DNA from: Megachile rotundata
Taxonomy: Eukaryota; Arthropoda; Insecta; Hymenoptera; Megachilidae
Assembly (NCBI RefSeq): GCF_050947335.1
Contig: NC_134985.1
Span: 16,917,190-16,981,189, forward strand
Direction: 5' to 3'
Length of the DNA stretch: 64,000 nucleotides
A program made the translations under genes and the position numbers. Under the pieces are notes generated by a model. It was not told the DNA's origin, made no database searches, and worked only from the letters and a program-made list of their open reading frames with translations. Positions 48,591-62,652 of the stretch are shown piece by piece; the first letter of the stretch is position 1, and every line of letters starts with the position of its first letter.

Positions 48591-51500
48591 TCCACGGGTA
48601 CGCGGTACCCCGTGGTCCACGATAGCCAAGAAGGTCTAACAGGATTCTTACTTTATCAGAAGGAGCCGCGGCTGATTAGTCGGCAGAAGGAAGCGAGAGT
48701 AATTTCGAGTCCGGGCGGCGCAGCTGAACCCGGCAGTCTCCGGGTATAGCTATGACATAGACGAGAGTTTACACGGCTAGACGGGAGTAATTACATCCAA
48801 GTTTCGGTACTGGTCTCTCTCTTTAACTCTCCTCTATAACGTTCGTCTTTCTCGTTCTCGTTAAATCGTTCCACTGCCGGTTTCCCTCTTCTACCCGTCG
48901 GTGTCTCATCTTGGCCTCTCGGTGCTGTCTCTCAGCCAGATGCAACCGGTGCACCATCTTCTCCCGGGATGCAGATAATGCCCGTACGCGAGTATTATCT
49001 GCCGCGAGTTTGCCCCAAGACGGATGCCGTGGCTACGAGACGCGGAGGATTAATCAGCCCGAGACGTTGCCCTCCTCGCCCGACGCGTCGACAACGCGAA
49101 TTTCCTGGCTCTCCGCGGTTTCAATCGTCGCGTTACGTTCGTCAGACTACTGCCACCGTGGAGTCTCCTTTACTACTTCGGTATAATTTCAATGCCAGAA
49201 AATTGTCTATATGCGAATTTCACCGTATTACCTAGAAACAAGGAATCTTAAAATGAGAACTCAACTTTCCTTTCACTCAATGTTCATTCTTCAGACAATG
49301 TCCAAATTTGCAAATTTCTAGGTAGTAACTTCCCAAGCTGCAACGTCTTCAAATTTCTAAATTTGTAAATCCTCAAAGTTCCAAACTTCCCAATTCTTAA
49401 TTATAAACCCAGATAATACCTAACCCTTTAAAGAATACCAGTACCTAATACCTTTCTGAAATACCTAAATTTCCAAATCTCCAAATTTGGTATAATTTGT
49501 ACAACTCTAAGCTTTGTATGAAAGAATTTCTTCATTCAGTTCCCCAGGTGTTGGCACTCGAATTGTGACACACGTATCAGAAGGGAAATCGATGTCCGGA
49601 TGGTAAACGTTCAGATACAATACACGGGAGATGATTAATGACATCGGTGTGGTATCATTGCGCTGGAATGCATCCTGCTATTCATTCATCATCTCGAGTC
49701 ACCTTCGTTCTGTCATTGACTTATTATTTATTACGACGAATCCCGCGTCTTCCGCCTTACGAAAGGCGTCGTCCCACGCGTGTCACATTTTCCACAGTTC
49801 GAGGTGCAACTTCACATAAATTATCGCGGAGGCTAAATACGTTCGTCATGATTCTATTTGAGTTTAAATATCGTCCGGTTTAGATAATTGATTGTTGATC
49901 AGATCAGCGTTAAAAGTGAACGTGTGGGACACAAGAAGCAACGAAGGGTGGTACGTGGGGTGCCGGAAAACGGATCAACCATAATTACGGTGAGCTAGAG
50001 GCGAACCAGCCAACGAAACGATCCATTAAACTATCAACCGACCATTGATTTACGTTTCCTTGTTGGCTCCTTGTGCCTCCTTATTATAACAGCTAAATCG
50101 AGCTGTAAATCATTCGGCAACGAAACTAGCTGTACCAATCTATATTAAAGTATTATAGTTTACTTCTGTTTCCCACTTGAGAAGCTATTTGTTTATGGTG
50201 TCGTGTAAAATAGAATTAAAATGGGTTTTGGTGTCTTCTGGTTTTATCCTTGATTTAACATCTTTGACCTTTCAATTTATACCAATGGATGACACCTTTG
50301 CACTTTTGGATGATTTTTGTATGCTCACTTTTTAGAATCATTATATATATTGATACAATTTGTTAGTTTACTACTACTACTTCAGTTACTAGTGAAACTT
50401 GTGTATTTTAGTATAAATTTTGTTAGCAACGTAGACATAGTTTTTGTTTACACAGATAGCTAAGTACATATACTCATAATATAATTAAGTATATATACAT
50501 GCATATACATTCTATTTAAGACTATTTTCTAAACTATATTCTCAGTACATATACCTAAAATATTTGACTTGAGTATATTCAGTGCATTATCAATAAATAA
50601 AGTTATAATAAATAAATAAGTAAAGTATCAAGAAATATCGACAGTCGATAAGAGCCGTGTTACAATGAGTAACAATATGGCTACTGAAATCTCGAATTAA
50701 AAGGCCGAATTCAGAGGCGAATAATTGCTCGGCGAAAGAATGCGGCTAACGAGGCGCAGTCCCGTTCCCCGGAACGCAAACTTCATTTCCGTTCATTCCG
50801 CGTCCCTAAGTAATACTCTGTTTTTTATTATCCGTGGAAAATTGAGTTTCCCTTTTCTACCAGTGCCCTCGAACGAGTACGGGGGTTCGGAAGCAGACGA
50901 AAAGGAGCAAGACAACAAGGTGAACAACGACGGAGATCCGACCAGATGGACTTTGTCTCCTTCGATTTTCTCTTTGCGAACGAGAGCGTTAACACCTCCT
51001 TTCGAACTTTTCGTCAACGCAATTCTATCCCCGCACGAGGTAATGAGATTTCTTCGGGGACGAGCACACAGCCGGCCAACCCGTAATAAGAATTCTTCGT
51101 GGAGAGTCCGTGGCGCACAATAAAAGGGCTGCTGGCTTCTTTCAGCGGGTGCTGCTTTCGAAGGAAAACGCTCGGATAAAATAGAGACGCGAGTGTGTCG
51201 GGGGGGTTGAAACGGGGGTGGTCGATCGGCCAAACGTCTTCTATATTACGTGAGGGATCGTCACGCCTCGGATGATTTATAAACGGGACAACTGCGAATG
51301 CCGCAAATGGCTTCATGCCTCGTGGCGGTGCTCGTAACTTCCAATTAGACCCCGAGGTTTGAAGCGTGTTCGGCAACTTGCATGCCGAAGATTAAACGCG
51401 AGATGAAACGCGGGCTTCCGTTTTCGTTCCCGAATGTCGTATCGATCGCTACTGACTTTTCACTGTTCTTTTTTCAATTTGCTGAAACTGCTCATGTGAT

Positions 51501-54269
51501 TTCTGTAAACTCAACAACTAAGGAATTGATCCTGGTATTATCATTGATCTTATAATATTTTCAGCTTCATTATTACGTTAAAAAGTCATTGCAAAAGAGG
51601 TTAGGTACAGAATTCGAGAACTTAGCCATACAATATGACCTTGCTATATTTCAATTTCCTCCACTTTAAAGGAAAATCTTGCAGAGGCTTAATACGAAGG
51701 ACATCTTGAGAAATACGTACATAGTAACACAATTGGACCACGGTTAGGTTAGGTACATTTCAACTTCAAAGAAAATTTATTCCTAAAGAGGTTATGTATA
51801 TATCTGTAGAACTATACACATTAATCATTTAACATTGTTGTACAAGTTACTTAAATCCTCTCATTTGAATCATTATCCGAATCTATACACCTAACCGTTT
51901 CACATAACCTAAAAACGTGCCACTTTATTTCCTATTTCGCTCCGCAAGAAGCACACTCGATCCAGAGATATCTCCTTCGAAGGTAAGGAATAAAAAACAA
52001 GAGAGTCGATCGGTGGACGTCGGCAAAGGTTTACGAGTGGCAATTCCCGGCGGCCACGGCATGGCAGGTTTCATAAAAAGAAACACAGGTGTTCAGGGCC
52101 GTCGCGAGGCGCAATCTGTGGCACCTGTCGGCACAAGTTGCTTTCAAGTGAAAGAATTCGGGAACGTGTCCTGAAACGGTCGTGCACGAAAACCGTAACG
52201 GCCCTGGGAATACGAAGGGACGTCTTCGAGACATCTTTGAAGCGATTAAAATCTAGTTTCGTCCTCCACCGTGGACATTTCCGTAGAGTCTCGGTACGTT
52301 GGTATTTTAATATGTTCGAGGTTATGAAATTCTAGGTTATTAGAATTTTGAGTGATGTTGGAAATTTTAGAAATTTAGGACTTTTAGATTTTGCAAATTT
52401 TAGAATTGTTTAACTTTAACGTTTGCAGTACACTCGTTAATAATATTACAACAGCAAACTGTACTTCAGAAACTTAATATATAGTAATTCAGAAATTCTA
52501 CGTATTTGGATGCGCACGTAGTAGAGTACTTGCGAGAAAGGATTCATCTCGCGCGACATCTACCGGTTCTTACCTGAACCATACCCCACTACTCTCAAGC
52601 AACTAATAAAACCTAACTGCTTACGAACTATAAGCTTGTCTACGAAATTGAGTAGTGCAATACTCCGACGTGCCTCTAATTTTTCAAATCCCAAGACCTT
52701 TGATCTCAAGAACCTCACCCAATGGAACCATCAAAAAATTCAAATTTCGTCCGAAGATACTTCATTTGCAAGCTCACCTTTATATTCCACGGCGAAGGCT
52801 GGCGCCGGTGTCTCGCGCCGCAAAGCTCTTTCCTGAAGATGCCGTTCCAGACATCTGTTGCTCGCTTTCTTCTTCCCCGCAACGAGGCATTTGCATAATT
52901 ATAATCTCGCCTCGGCCGTCTCGAAAACTCGAGGTTCGCGGGCCCGGACTACCAAAGCTCTTTCTCCGCTCGGCATCCGTTTCTGGACCTGCTCTCGGTG
53001 TTCTCTTCGAGGTAAAGAGAGGAAAAAAAAGGCAGCGGAGTAGAACAGAGGGAAAGAAGGAATTGCTTCCGTTAACCAGCCGGGCTACGCCGTGTCTTAT
53101 TGAGGCAAAAACAATCTTGGCGCCGGCTGAGGGCAAGTGACGGCTTGGTTAAGCCATTTTTACGGGAACACGGAATACGGCATTTGCATACAATCTTTTT
53201 TGCGGGTGAAAGAAAGTTCTTGCTCCCGCGGGGCTATTGACTCTCGGCCAAGACACTCTAATTGGCGGTTTCATCCGTTGAATGGCGATTAATTTCGACT
53301 CTCCGACGCTTGGCGGTTAGCGTTAGCAAGCACGTGGGTTATTTAATTGAATTCTGATTTTCGCGCTCCTGTTAGGGTATCCGGTCGATGATTTGATTTT
53401 CTTCCGCTCTCGGAGTTTCTGTATCCATACGCTGGGTAACTTCGTTTGAAACGGTTTCAAAAACTGTTTCAAGGGTTTTCCTTCATTCGGACAAACACGA
53501 TAATTTAATTAAACACGGTTAAATCTGCGTCTTCATGCGCAAAATTGTATTCTATTTCCTCCTACATGGGGGTGAAATTCTCGGTCCGAAATGCGTTCTG
53601 ACAGCGGAATCCTCGCGAAAATACCTTCGTTCATACTCATTTCCTCGTGTTTCTCGCCAGCGTCCTTCGTAATCCTATCTATACGAATCCAGGGACTCAC
53701 GAGGATCCTCCCCGAGGACACTTCCATCATCCCCCGCATTGTCGAGCCTTTCTCCGGGGTTCCTTCGTCACCTTTCAACGTCCCAAAACGCTCCATTTAT
53801 AAGAGGCCTCGCTCCCTCGATCGTGGCCACGATTTTTTTCTTCACAAAGGACGGATTTCTTGCCGTCTCCCTCGTACGGTCACTTTGCTGATTGCACGCC
53901 AGATAGAAGGGTGATGCTCCCCTTTCGTCTGATTGCCAGCCAAACTGTTTTGTTAGGTGAACGTTTTCGGGACGATCATTGTTTTGTGATCGTCTTAACC
54001 CTTTGACTGCCAGAGGCTCATTTGCCAAATTGATCAACTCCTTTGATCAGAAAGTGAAAAATAAAATAGTGTATACTTTTAAGACCTCTTTTAAAATGTA
54101 ACATCTGATGAACACTTTTGGGGCATCGTTAGAGACGTGACTTTAGAAGCATTATTTATTCCGAATGATTTATGTGAAAATATTGAATTGGTTCCTTAAG
54201 TAAATTATCTTTTTAAAATGGTACTTTATTGTAATTGTCAAATAAGTTTTCAGCAAATAAGTGTGTACA
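48591..54269. other. Long unique stretch, no gene recognised
   Basis: CpG-rich at 48600-49190, 49560-50060, 50640-51450, 51920-52310 and 52770-54000, AT-rich between. Small CCAAATT low-complexity patches lie at 49260-49490. The longest frames (50725-51123 +, 50793-51233 -, 52655-53140 + with 161 codons) lie in GC-rich blocks, overlap frames on the other strand and resemble nothing known. GGTTAGGTTAGG occurs at about 51744. A TTAACCCTTTGACTGCC word lies near 53996. Confidence 0.5.
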
Positions 54270-54600
54270 TGCTTATATATATAGGAACACACATGTGAAC
54301 ATATGTGTATAGTATAAAGGAACATACATACATATAAAGCTACATATGTGTATACATATACAGGAACATACATACGTACATGTAAAGTTACATATGTGTA
54401 TACGTATAAAGGAACATACTTACATACATATAAAGCTACATATGTGTATACGTATGAAGCAACATGCATACATGCATATAAAGCTACATATGTGTATACA
54501 TATAAAGCAACATGTGTTACATACATACATATAAACCTACATATCTGCATCCATATATAGGAAGATACATATGAAGGAACATACACACATGTAAAGGAAC
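54270..54600. repeat. 48-bp ACATATGTGTATAC tandem array
   Basis: AAAGCTACATATGTG or close forms at 54336, 54384, 54432 and 54480 give a regular 48-base period. The next copy is 53 bases on, and flanks are looser ACATACAT/TATATA words. Frames on both strands (54170-54610 -, 54346-54534 +, 54348-54560 +) are repeat-derived: 48 is a multiple of three, giving a 16-residue period of Y, T, H, I and C residues. Confidence 0.93.
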
Positions 54601-56934
54601 GTGTCCTCAAAATTAACGAATTTAGTGCTCCAAACCTTGATAAATTAAGTGTAGAAATCTACATATGAAGAAATCTGAAAATTTGATGATTTGAAGATGT
54701 GAAAAATTAAGAACTTTAATCTTGCAAATTCAGTCTCCTAAACTTGTATAAACTTGAAAACTTGAAAATTTGAGGATCACAGTGTTCATAAGATTGCGTA
54801 GAACGAAAAGAAGCGGCGTGTTTGAGGATCTCGAAGACGGATCTTAAAGGATTCCATCGTCGATATAATTTTTCTTCCTCCCGTTCGATAGTCTCATTTT
54901 GCGCGATTTCGTCGCGTCATATAGCGTCCTCGACAATGCCAGTGATTTTCTGTCTATTGAATTCCTCGTCTCTGTCTGGTTCTCGCGTTGCTCGTTCTCT
55001 CGGAGCGTTCGCGGTTCTTCATTGCCGCGTCTACCGGGTGTCAAATGATGCGTATAGAATAGACTGGAAAGCCGGCTGGATCCATTATCGATCGTTCTTT
55101 GCCGGAGGAATTCAAGCAACGAGTCTGAGCGGGGGCCGACTCGAAGTCGAGGGCGGGCGGTGGGTGTAAAGAAGGTGGAGTAACAGGGAGAATCGGCGAA
55201 GAGGGTCGTCGGGGAACGAACAACCCTCGTGGAACTTCTATAGGAGGAGACCGGCTCCCGTGTCGAGGCTGTTGGATGCCGTGCCACCCGGTGATAAGCC
55301 CTTACCAGCCACGGAATTGCCTTGAAACATCGACCGGACTTTCTGATGACGCGGAATTGCTTCGAGCTTTCGTTCTTTGAATTATTCGATCACGGCAGGG
55401 GAAACCGTCTCGTTGAGGCTTCGATAATCATTCGGACGCACGCATCGAACCAACGGGAGACACTTCGCGTGACGGACGATCAACAACGAGGACGATTGGA
55501 TTGAAATTAAGAGGACATGCCTTTATGATCTTTCGGGGGTTTCGGAGACGTCGAATTGACGATGGACACGCGTTGCGCTCGTTTCAATCCAAAGTCAAAT
55601 TATAGCTTTGACTGTGGATGATGGACTGAACTTTTTAGGGAGTAGATGAGTATTTCGAAGAAAAGAAGAGGGGACACGTTTACATATACAAAAGTTTAAT
55701 TCTGCAGCTCCTCCTGAATATCAGTCTAAAATGTACTGAAGAGAAAATTCGAAAACCTGTAATTGTAACCTTCTAACGTGAGAAATGATGTACATCCTTC
55801 ATGCAAGTCTGAATGACATCCCTCGCCCTGCCTAGTTACGCGGTGAAAAGAATCAAAACAGCGTTACTTTCACGAGGTAAAATGTAGATATCAAAGGAAT
55901 TGAGACATTGGAGGTTGAAACTAGAATTTATATTTCATCCGTATGTCCCTTTTGTTCGTGATTTTTCAGCGAACGAGCAGGCATTGTCTTCGTGCTAGAA
56001 AGGTTCCAGGAAAGAGTCGAGGCTTAAAGGTTACAATTCTGACGATCGTTCTTCCCCTCGGTCTGTTATCCGTACCGCGGATCAGAGCAATTTATTATAA
56101 TCGTGCATGAGCTTCAACGTTACGTACAGCCGTCGCAGTCGTTACGTTACGTTTTCTTCGTTCCTTCCGGCTTTTTTCTCCCCCTCCCTGTTGAAAGTTT
56201 CTTTGCTGGCTCGCGCACAGGGTTGGCGGGGGTCCCTATATGTTTCCGTGGCAATCTGCAATGACCGCCGGCGTCATTTGCATTCGACGTTGCATGTTCC
56301 ATCAGTTTACTCTAGGAAAACATGCAACCGAGGCGACCAAAGCATTTACATTCAAATTCCTGTGTTACCTGAAACACATGCGACGCACCGACGCGAACGT
56401 TACCGAACAATTGATCCTCGTACGTCGTTACGGAAATAGGAAGGAAGGAAGGAAGAAACGTAAGCGAACTGGAGTAAATACGAAGCGTGCCACGAGGAAT
56501 TCCGAAATAATCGGTGCCATACTCGAAATACGGAACCGTACGCCGTTCCTTCGCTCGTTCGTGCACCTATCTAACCCGGCTCTCGCTCTGCATTCCGTTC
56601 TCTTCGTGAGCACAATTATTCCCCGTGCTTCCGTACGACGGAATGCAGCGAAGAATATTATCGTTTGCCAGCATCTTCCGACGAACGCGTCCAAGGAAAA
56701 CGGAACCGAACGTTTGCCACTGATTCCTCCGCCGTACAAATTCTTTACGTTTCCACATTTTGCTATTTTTCCTTCTACCAGCTATTTCCATGCTTCTTTT
56801 GTGCGACCTCATATGCTCCGCGGTTTATCGAGTTTAACGAGAATGCCTTCAATCGCATTATTTTCTATTATTCGTTCATTTTTATTTTATTCCTTCGAAA
56901 TTGGTACTTTTACTTTATTCTATTCACCACTGCT
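54601..56934. other. Unique DNA; unproven ORF
   Basis: AT-rich to about 54790, CpG-rich at 54790-55580, mixed, then CpG-rich at 55970-56740. Frames of about 115 and 147 codons lie on opposite strands at 54822-55287. The longest non-repeat frame of the window starts at 56240 and is listed separately. Confidence 0.5.
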
Positions 56935-56953
56935 GCATGTATGTATGGTGTAA
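56240..56953 (+). other. Unrecognised 237-codon ORF, unproven
   Basis: The longest ATG-initiated open frame outside tandem repeats. The predicted product opens MFPWQSAMTAGVICIRRC, has a basic middle (RKEGRKKRKRTG) and a phenylalanine- and serine-rich C-terminal third (FSIIRSFLFYSFEIG). I recognise no domain, signal peptide or zinc-binding pattern. Frames of up to 103 codons are open on the opposite strand over the same bases, and its end runs into the AT-rich flank of the next repeat. It may be a chance frame or part of an unknown gene; no function is proposed. Confidence 0.15.
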
Positions 56954-57600
56954 TATGCATACACATGGTAAAATGCATGTAGGTATGATATAATGTACTT
57001 ATAGTATAATATTATACATGTATATAATGTATGTACATATGGCGTAGTATATGTATGATGACATGTATGTTATGCATGTATGATATAATGTATGTACGTG
57101 TGATATAATGTACATAAATGTGCATGATGTAATGAATATATATGCATGATATACTGTACATACATATGTATAATGCCATGTATGCATATGTAGTATCATG
57201 TACAGACATATGTTTGATGTCATGTATGCATGTGTTATAAAATATGTGTGTATAATGTCATACATGTATGTATGTTATAATATATGTGTGTATGATGTCA
57301 TACATGTATGTATGATATGATGCACACGTATGCATGATGCCATGTGTACATGTATGTATGTTATGATACATGTGTGTATAATGTAATGCACACATATGTA
57401 CAATGCCATGCATACATGTATATATGTTATGACATATGTGTGTATGATATAATGCACATATATGTATGGTATTATGCTCGTATGTATGGTGTAATATATC
57501 TATGTATGACACAATGCACACACATATGTATAGTGTAATGTACATATGAAGTAAGGTGTGTACATATGATGTATGTACGTATAGTGTGAATGTATGATAT
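56935..57600. repeat. ATGTATGATATAATG tandem tract
   Basis: About 650 bases of ATGTATGTATGATATAATG, CATACATGTATGTATG and ATGTGTGTATAATG words. Local period is about 20 bases with a 40-base higher order (GTCATACATGTATG at 57258 and 57298). Minus-strand frames rich in H, I, T and Y (57258-57656 and others) are repeat translations. Confidence 0.92.
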
Positions 57601-60600
57601 AACTTGATGTCCTGATCAGTGTCCCAGAAGCTGCCAGGTGAAGAGCATCGCGTCATGACTTAAACACTTGATGTCCTTAAAACTCTTGGCCCTTCATTAC
57701 CGCGTGCTCGCCACAAAAGGAACCGGCATCGAAGCTCATCAGGGTCGTTCGAAAGAAAAAGAACGCCACTAGCGAGTTTTAATTAAAAAGGTGGGGAAGG
57801 TAGGAAGAAACGAGCGATGGTCAAAAGGGCGGAAGGAATAGGGAGAGCAAACAGACGCTAATTGGAGCTCAACCACCGATGTTTACCGGATTACCTGGCG
57901 ATGCAGACGTCACTCGCCAGATGGTTCCTCGTAGAAATCGGGGAGATGCTAGATTTCCCGGTAGACACAATAAAAATAGAGGGTTTCGTTCTGGCCGAAT
58001 CTAGCTAACAAACGATTCGCACGGACCTTCGACCCCTGGATCCTCGGCATCAGCATACATTGGATTATGTAGATACCATGAAGGGAATCGTGAAGGGCCG
58101 CCCTTGTACGGTATAAGCTGTATACAGCCGAAAAGAATCGGTCGAGTTGAATGAAGTCAGACTGCATGAAACGCTTGAAGCCAAATGCTCGTTCGGCCGG
58201 ATAAAATACGAGCAGGGATAGTTAAATTTTATTGATTCGAAGGCTTCCTCTTCTACGATCCCTATGTGTTCCGTGCACTCCACTGCTCCTTCAAGATCGG
58301 TCCCCAACTTCTCTATTCTCTTTTTTTTATAATAGTCAAAAGTTGAAAGACCGTGATCATTCGACGACAGAGTAAATTGAATGGGATCATTCGCTGTTAT
58401 GACGTGCTTCAACTTTTTTCTGCGTCCTGTAATTTTGGAGATGCTCAGTTTAAGAGCATTCAGTGCTGGACGTTTGGGTCGGAGTTAGAGATGAAGGCTT
58501 TTATGGATGCGTAAAAGAAACTTTGTTGCGATTGTCGTGGAATGGAGGATTCGGTAAACAGGCACATCATTTCAGGAGGGCGGTATAATTTATTAAACAG
58601 GCGTTCATTTTTTAGGACCTCTAAAAGTTGTATTATTATGTATGTTTTTGTATCAGACAGTGAATGTCAATGATCTTAATGCGAACATTATATGTAACAG
58701 AAACTTCAGTGAAATATAACAGTTTGATAGTTCAACAGTTTTGATAGGCATTGTACTTGGTTGGTTTCGTTGATTTAATCAGAAAGGACTTCACAGATCA
58801 AATCAATGTGGACTCACATATTAAATCAGTGATGTGTTTCATTAGTTCAGTCAACATGATGTGATGGTTGTTACTCTTTGAAGCAGTAATTACTGACTGG
58901 TGATCAGTCAATTTTTTCAGCAGTTGATAAGGTTCTTACATGAATGAAGACCAAACCTCTCAGACCTCAATCACAGCTACGTTGTTCAAACCACAAGATT
59001 CTACCTCAAGAGAATTCTACCACGTTCCACAAGAAGCATAAGATCTACCGTAAGAGTGATGTAGAACCACAATATTATTCTAACCTAACGTGCTCAATTA
59101 CTCTTTCGGTTGATGAAGAGAAGTACAGAATGCACACACGCCATTAACCGTCGAAAAACAGAGGAGCCCTATGAAACGATAAAATTAGAATCGTTTGAAA
59201 AACGAGATCTAGGAAGATGTTTTTTATTGGCCGGTGATACGGTCTGTCAAAGCGTTTGCACAAGCAAAGAATACACGTGGTCGGCGAGCAAACAAGCGGA
59301 CAGCGTACAAACGAAACACTGTCCCGTTCGGATTCGGCGGCTCGCAAATTGCTGGGAACGCAAATTGCCCGGTTTCAAGCATCAATATCGCCGGTCTTTA
59401 ATTTCGAACCGTTTCGGGCTCTCGTTTATATTCGCTCTCGCACGCCAGCCCGGAAACTTTGTGCCCCGGAGCTGCGGCCACTTCAAAAAATATTTGCGTT
59501 CGACTGGTAGCAACGGATCCGCAAACTCTTACTTATTTTTCCTGGCCTGCCCGTTCTATTTGCATGGATCTTCAGGGACCCCTGGGGTCCTCGTACGTGG
59601 CCAATAGAATTTCGAATATCCACTACCCGAATCATCTCGCTGCTTTTCAATCTGATTGCGACGTATATTTTATTCCGGGGTTTGATTAGAACCTTTGGGA
59701 CTCCGTTCTCTGTGGGATAGTTTGGGTAGATATTGGACCATCCATCTATTTGCGCCGACGTGTAATTAGCGGAAGGTAACTATTATTGATTATGTGGAAG
59801 TACTTACAACAAATTGACTGCTTCATACGTGCTGTTGTCATATTGATTGTATGTTCATATGTGCTCATATGTGAATTTAACTCTTTTCGACATGCAATGA
59901 AAATTTAGAAAAATTAACAACTGTCTTTGACGTTCGATGTTCATTAAACTACTTCAGAATTTCAATCTTTAATTTAAAAATTCATGCATGAACTCAAGGT
60001 TCACCTTAAAAGACATCGTAGTAATTTTAACTACTATTAAATAATTTAATTGCTTCGTTATTAAATTAGTGTCCTAAAAGAAACGTGTTTGGTGCCAATA
60101 TGACGTGAGTCAACTGTACCTCAGCTGATCCGAAGATAATCGATTATGACTCTTGTACAACACTCATCGCACATCGAAACAGTGTCTCTTGTCAACAAAC
60201 ATGAGTATTAGCGGAAGAAAGATTCATGATCATCATTCTCGAAGCGATTCTACCGGTTCTATCAAACGAGCCGCCATCGTTGACGAGTACTCGATGAGAC
60301 GCAGAATGACCGGACATTTTCCAGCGGGTCCGTTAGCGGTCACTTTCGAGGCACTTTTGTGACTTCATTACGGTCCGCTTGAGCGGACGTGGTTTAATAT
60401 CCAAGACGAAGTTGTGGGGCACGTCCCACGATTTTATTGCGGATTGGAGTCCATTGGTGCAAGTGAAATTTTCTGGAAAGAGTTAAATTTATATCGTCGG
60501 GTGTTATATAACTGTGCGTTGGGTGGTTGTTGTGTTAGTGGACGTTATATAAGTGAGCGTCAGATAGGAGTTGATGGGATTTCTACGCTACAGATTATCA

Positions 60601-60619
60601 TGCGCCATAACTTCATGTT
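57601..60619. other. Unique DNA, no gene recognised
   Basis: CpG-rich at 57620-58280, 59200-59760 and 60120-60480, AT-rich in between. Frames of 115 codons (58065-58412 -) and 165 codons (59110-59607 +) are unrecognised. The latter overlaps an 84-codon frame in another phase. No RNA gene or transposon end found. Confidence 0.5.
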
Positions 60620-61520
60620 TTGTGGCTCCACGTGCTGCAACTCTACGCACTGTAATTTCATGTACTGTAATTCCACGCGTTGTAACTCCACGCGTCCTGT
60701 AATTCCACGCGCTAATTCCACACGTTGCAACTCCACGCGCTGGAATTCCACGCGTTGTAGCTCCACGCGTTGTAATTCCACGCGTTTTGTAATTCCACAC
60801 GTTGCAACTCCACGCGCTGTAATTCCACACGTTGTAACTCCACGCGTCCTGTAACTCCACACGCTGTAATTCCACGCGTTGCAACTCCACGCGCTCGAAT
60901 TCCACACGTTGTAGTTCCACGCGTTGTAATTCCACGCGTCCTATAACTCCACGCACTGTAGTTCCACGCGTTGCAACTCCACGCGCTGTAATTCCACACG
61001 TTGTAACTCCACGCGTTCTGTAACTCCGCGCGCTGTAGTTCCATACGTTGCAACTCCACGCGCTGGAATTCCACACGTTGTAGTTCCACGCGTTGTAATT
61101 CCACGCGTCCTATAACTCCACGCACTGTAGTTCCACGCGTTGCAACTCCACGCGCTGGAATTCCACGCGTTGTAACTCCACGCGTCCTGTAACTCCACAC
61201 GCTGTAATTCCACGCGTTGCAACTCCACGCGCTGGAATTCCACCCGTCCTGTAATTCCACGCGTTGTAATTCCACGCGTCTTAACTTCATCGCGTCCTGT
61301 AACTCCACGCGCTGTAATTCCACGCGTCGCAACTCCACGTCTTGTAACTCTACGCACCAGTATTCCACGTGCTATAACTTCACGCACAGTAATTCCGCCT
61401 GCTCTAATTCCACCCTCTATAGTTCCACACGCTATAATTTCACACATCGTAACTCTACGTCCCATAACCCCACACGTTCTAATTCCATGCGCTCTATCTC
61501 CACCCCCAATAACTCTCTGC
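60620..61520. repeat. 15/17-bp satellite array B1 (ACGCGT core)
   Basis: About 55-60 monomers of TGTAATTCCACGCGT (15 bases) mixed with a 17-base form carrying two extra C after ACGCGT. Variants include GCAACTCCACGCGC and GGAATTCCACACG. A block containing GTTGTAGTTCCACGCG recurs 169 bases apart (60908 and 61077), a higher-order unit. The monomer has two dyads (ACGCGT and AATT), so it is nearly reverse-complement symmetric. Long frames on both strands (60414-60854 +, 60588-61076 -, 60712-61368 -, 60941-61588 -) translate it as VELQR and RNSTR-like pentapeptides and are not believed to be genes. Confidence 0.95.
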
Positions 61521-62652
61521 ATTGCACCAGCACTTGAATCACTGTGCATCACATAATTACACATTAAATTTCCACGCATTACTCCCAAATTTCCCAGTCT
61601 CTAAATTCCCAGATTCCCACCCGACCATATCTACAAATTCCCAATTTATCAACCTGCAAAATTCTCTAATGTTCCTCAAATTCATAAATCTGCAAATTAC
61701 TTAATTCCAGACTATTCAAACCTCCAAATCTTCGATTTATAATCGCCGTATATCGCGTTTTACATTCATAAGGGGATCACAGTATTTCACGGATCCAGCG
61801 AGGTCCCAAGTTACGCCAATGGTTGCACCTCCTGGGAGGTGGTCTTTACGGGTATATTTACACCGGCGCGGTGTTTCGTGAACCCGAAAAAAAAGGATAC
61901 TGGTTCCGGCGCAGCTTTAGCCAATCGTTATCCGCCAGGTATCCAAGGTGGTTGAGTGTGAACGCAATTACCACCGTAACCACCTACGGTGGTATCGAAT
62001 AACGCGTATCGAGAGAAGGGGGCGAAGAGGAGGAGGAAGAAAGAGAGACATCGATGGGAGAGACCGGCACTAACGAGCATACCTCTGTACCAGCAGGTAA
62101 TGCTTGCAAAGTTACTTCGATCCTCTCTCTTTCGGTCTGATCCTCCTCTCCGTCTCTCGTTCACATTTTTATACTGCCGTTTGGTCATCTTCGTCGCGCA
62201 ACACGCGTTACTTGGCCGTGCGAACGCGTTCATCTTCGGTCATTGATCGCAATCTCTCGCTAACGAGCTTACCGCCGGGTGCGAAAATCTTACCTGCCCT
62301 CCCTCTCGGCCCCTTTCGTGTCACCTTGACCAAGCTTTCTCCTCCTTGTCCCGCTTCGCGCAGATTCCTTCAGCGCCTACCTGCTCGATGGTAATCGAAC
62401 AGGATCAACAGCTGACGATATTTGTATAATCGATCAACGAATGGACGTCATCCTTATTTATGACTCGATACGTGATTGTCATGAGGCAGGTGCAGTCTCA
62501 CTTATCGAATTTTTCATATTTTGGGGCGAAGTAGCAGGTGATGTACGGTTTGGAAGACCGAGTGAGGGGTGGAAAGGGATATGTGATGTGTGAATTTCTG
62601 GATGTGTGAGTTTGGGATTTGGGATTTGAAGATTTGGGAGTTTGGGTATTTG
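61521..62652. other. Spacer between arrays B1 and B2
   Basis: The first 200 bases are CCCAAATT-type low complexity. From 61740 to 62480 the DNA is unique and CpG-rich, with small frames on both strands (61928-62233 -, 61989-62246 +, 62104-62394 +) that I do not recognise. From 62580 it becomes a G-rich TTTGGGATTTG tract that leads into array B2. Confidence 0.6.

Noticed and set aside
51744..51756. Interstitial telomere (TTAGG repeats)
   Set aside because: Only two pentamers in tandem, within chance expectation.
54170..54610. 146-codon minus-strand ORF rich in Y, V and C
   Set aside because: It translates the 48-bp ACATATGTG array, and the + strand is open in two phases over the same bases.
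60712..61588. Minus-strand frames of 215-218 codons as repeat proteins
   Set aside because: They overlap each other in different phases within array B1 and are explained by the monomer length being divisible by three.
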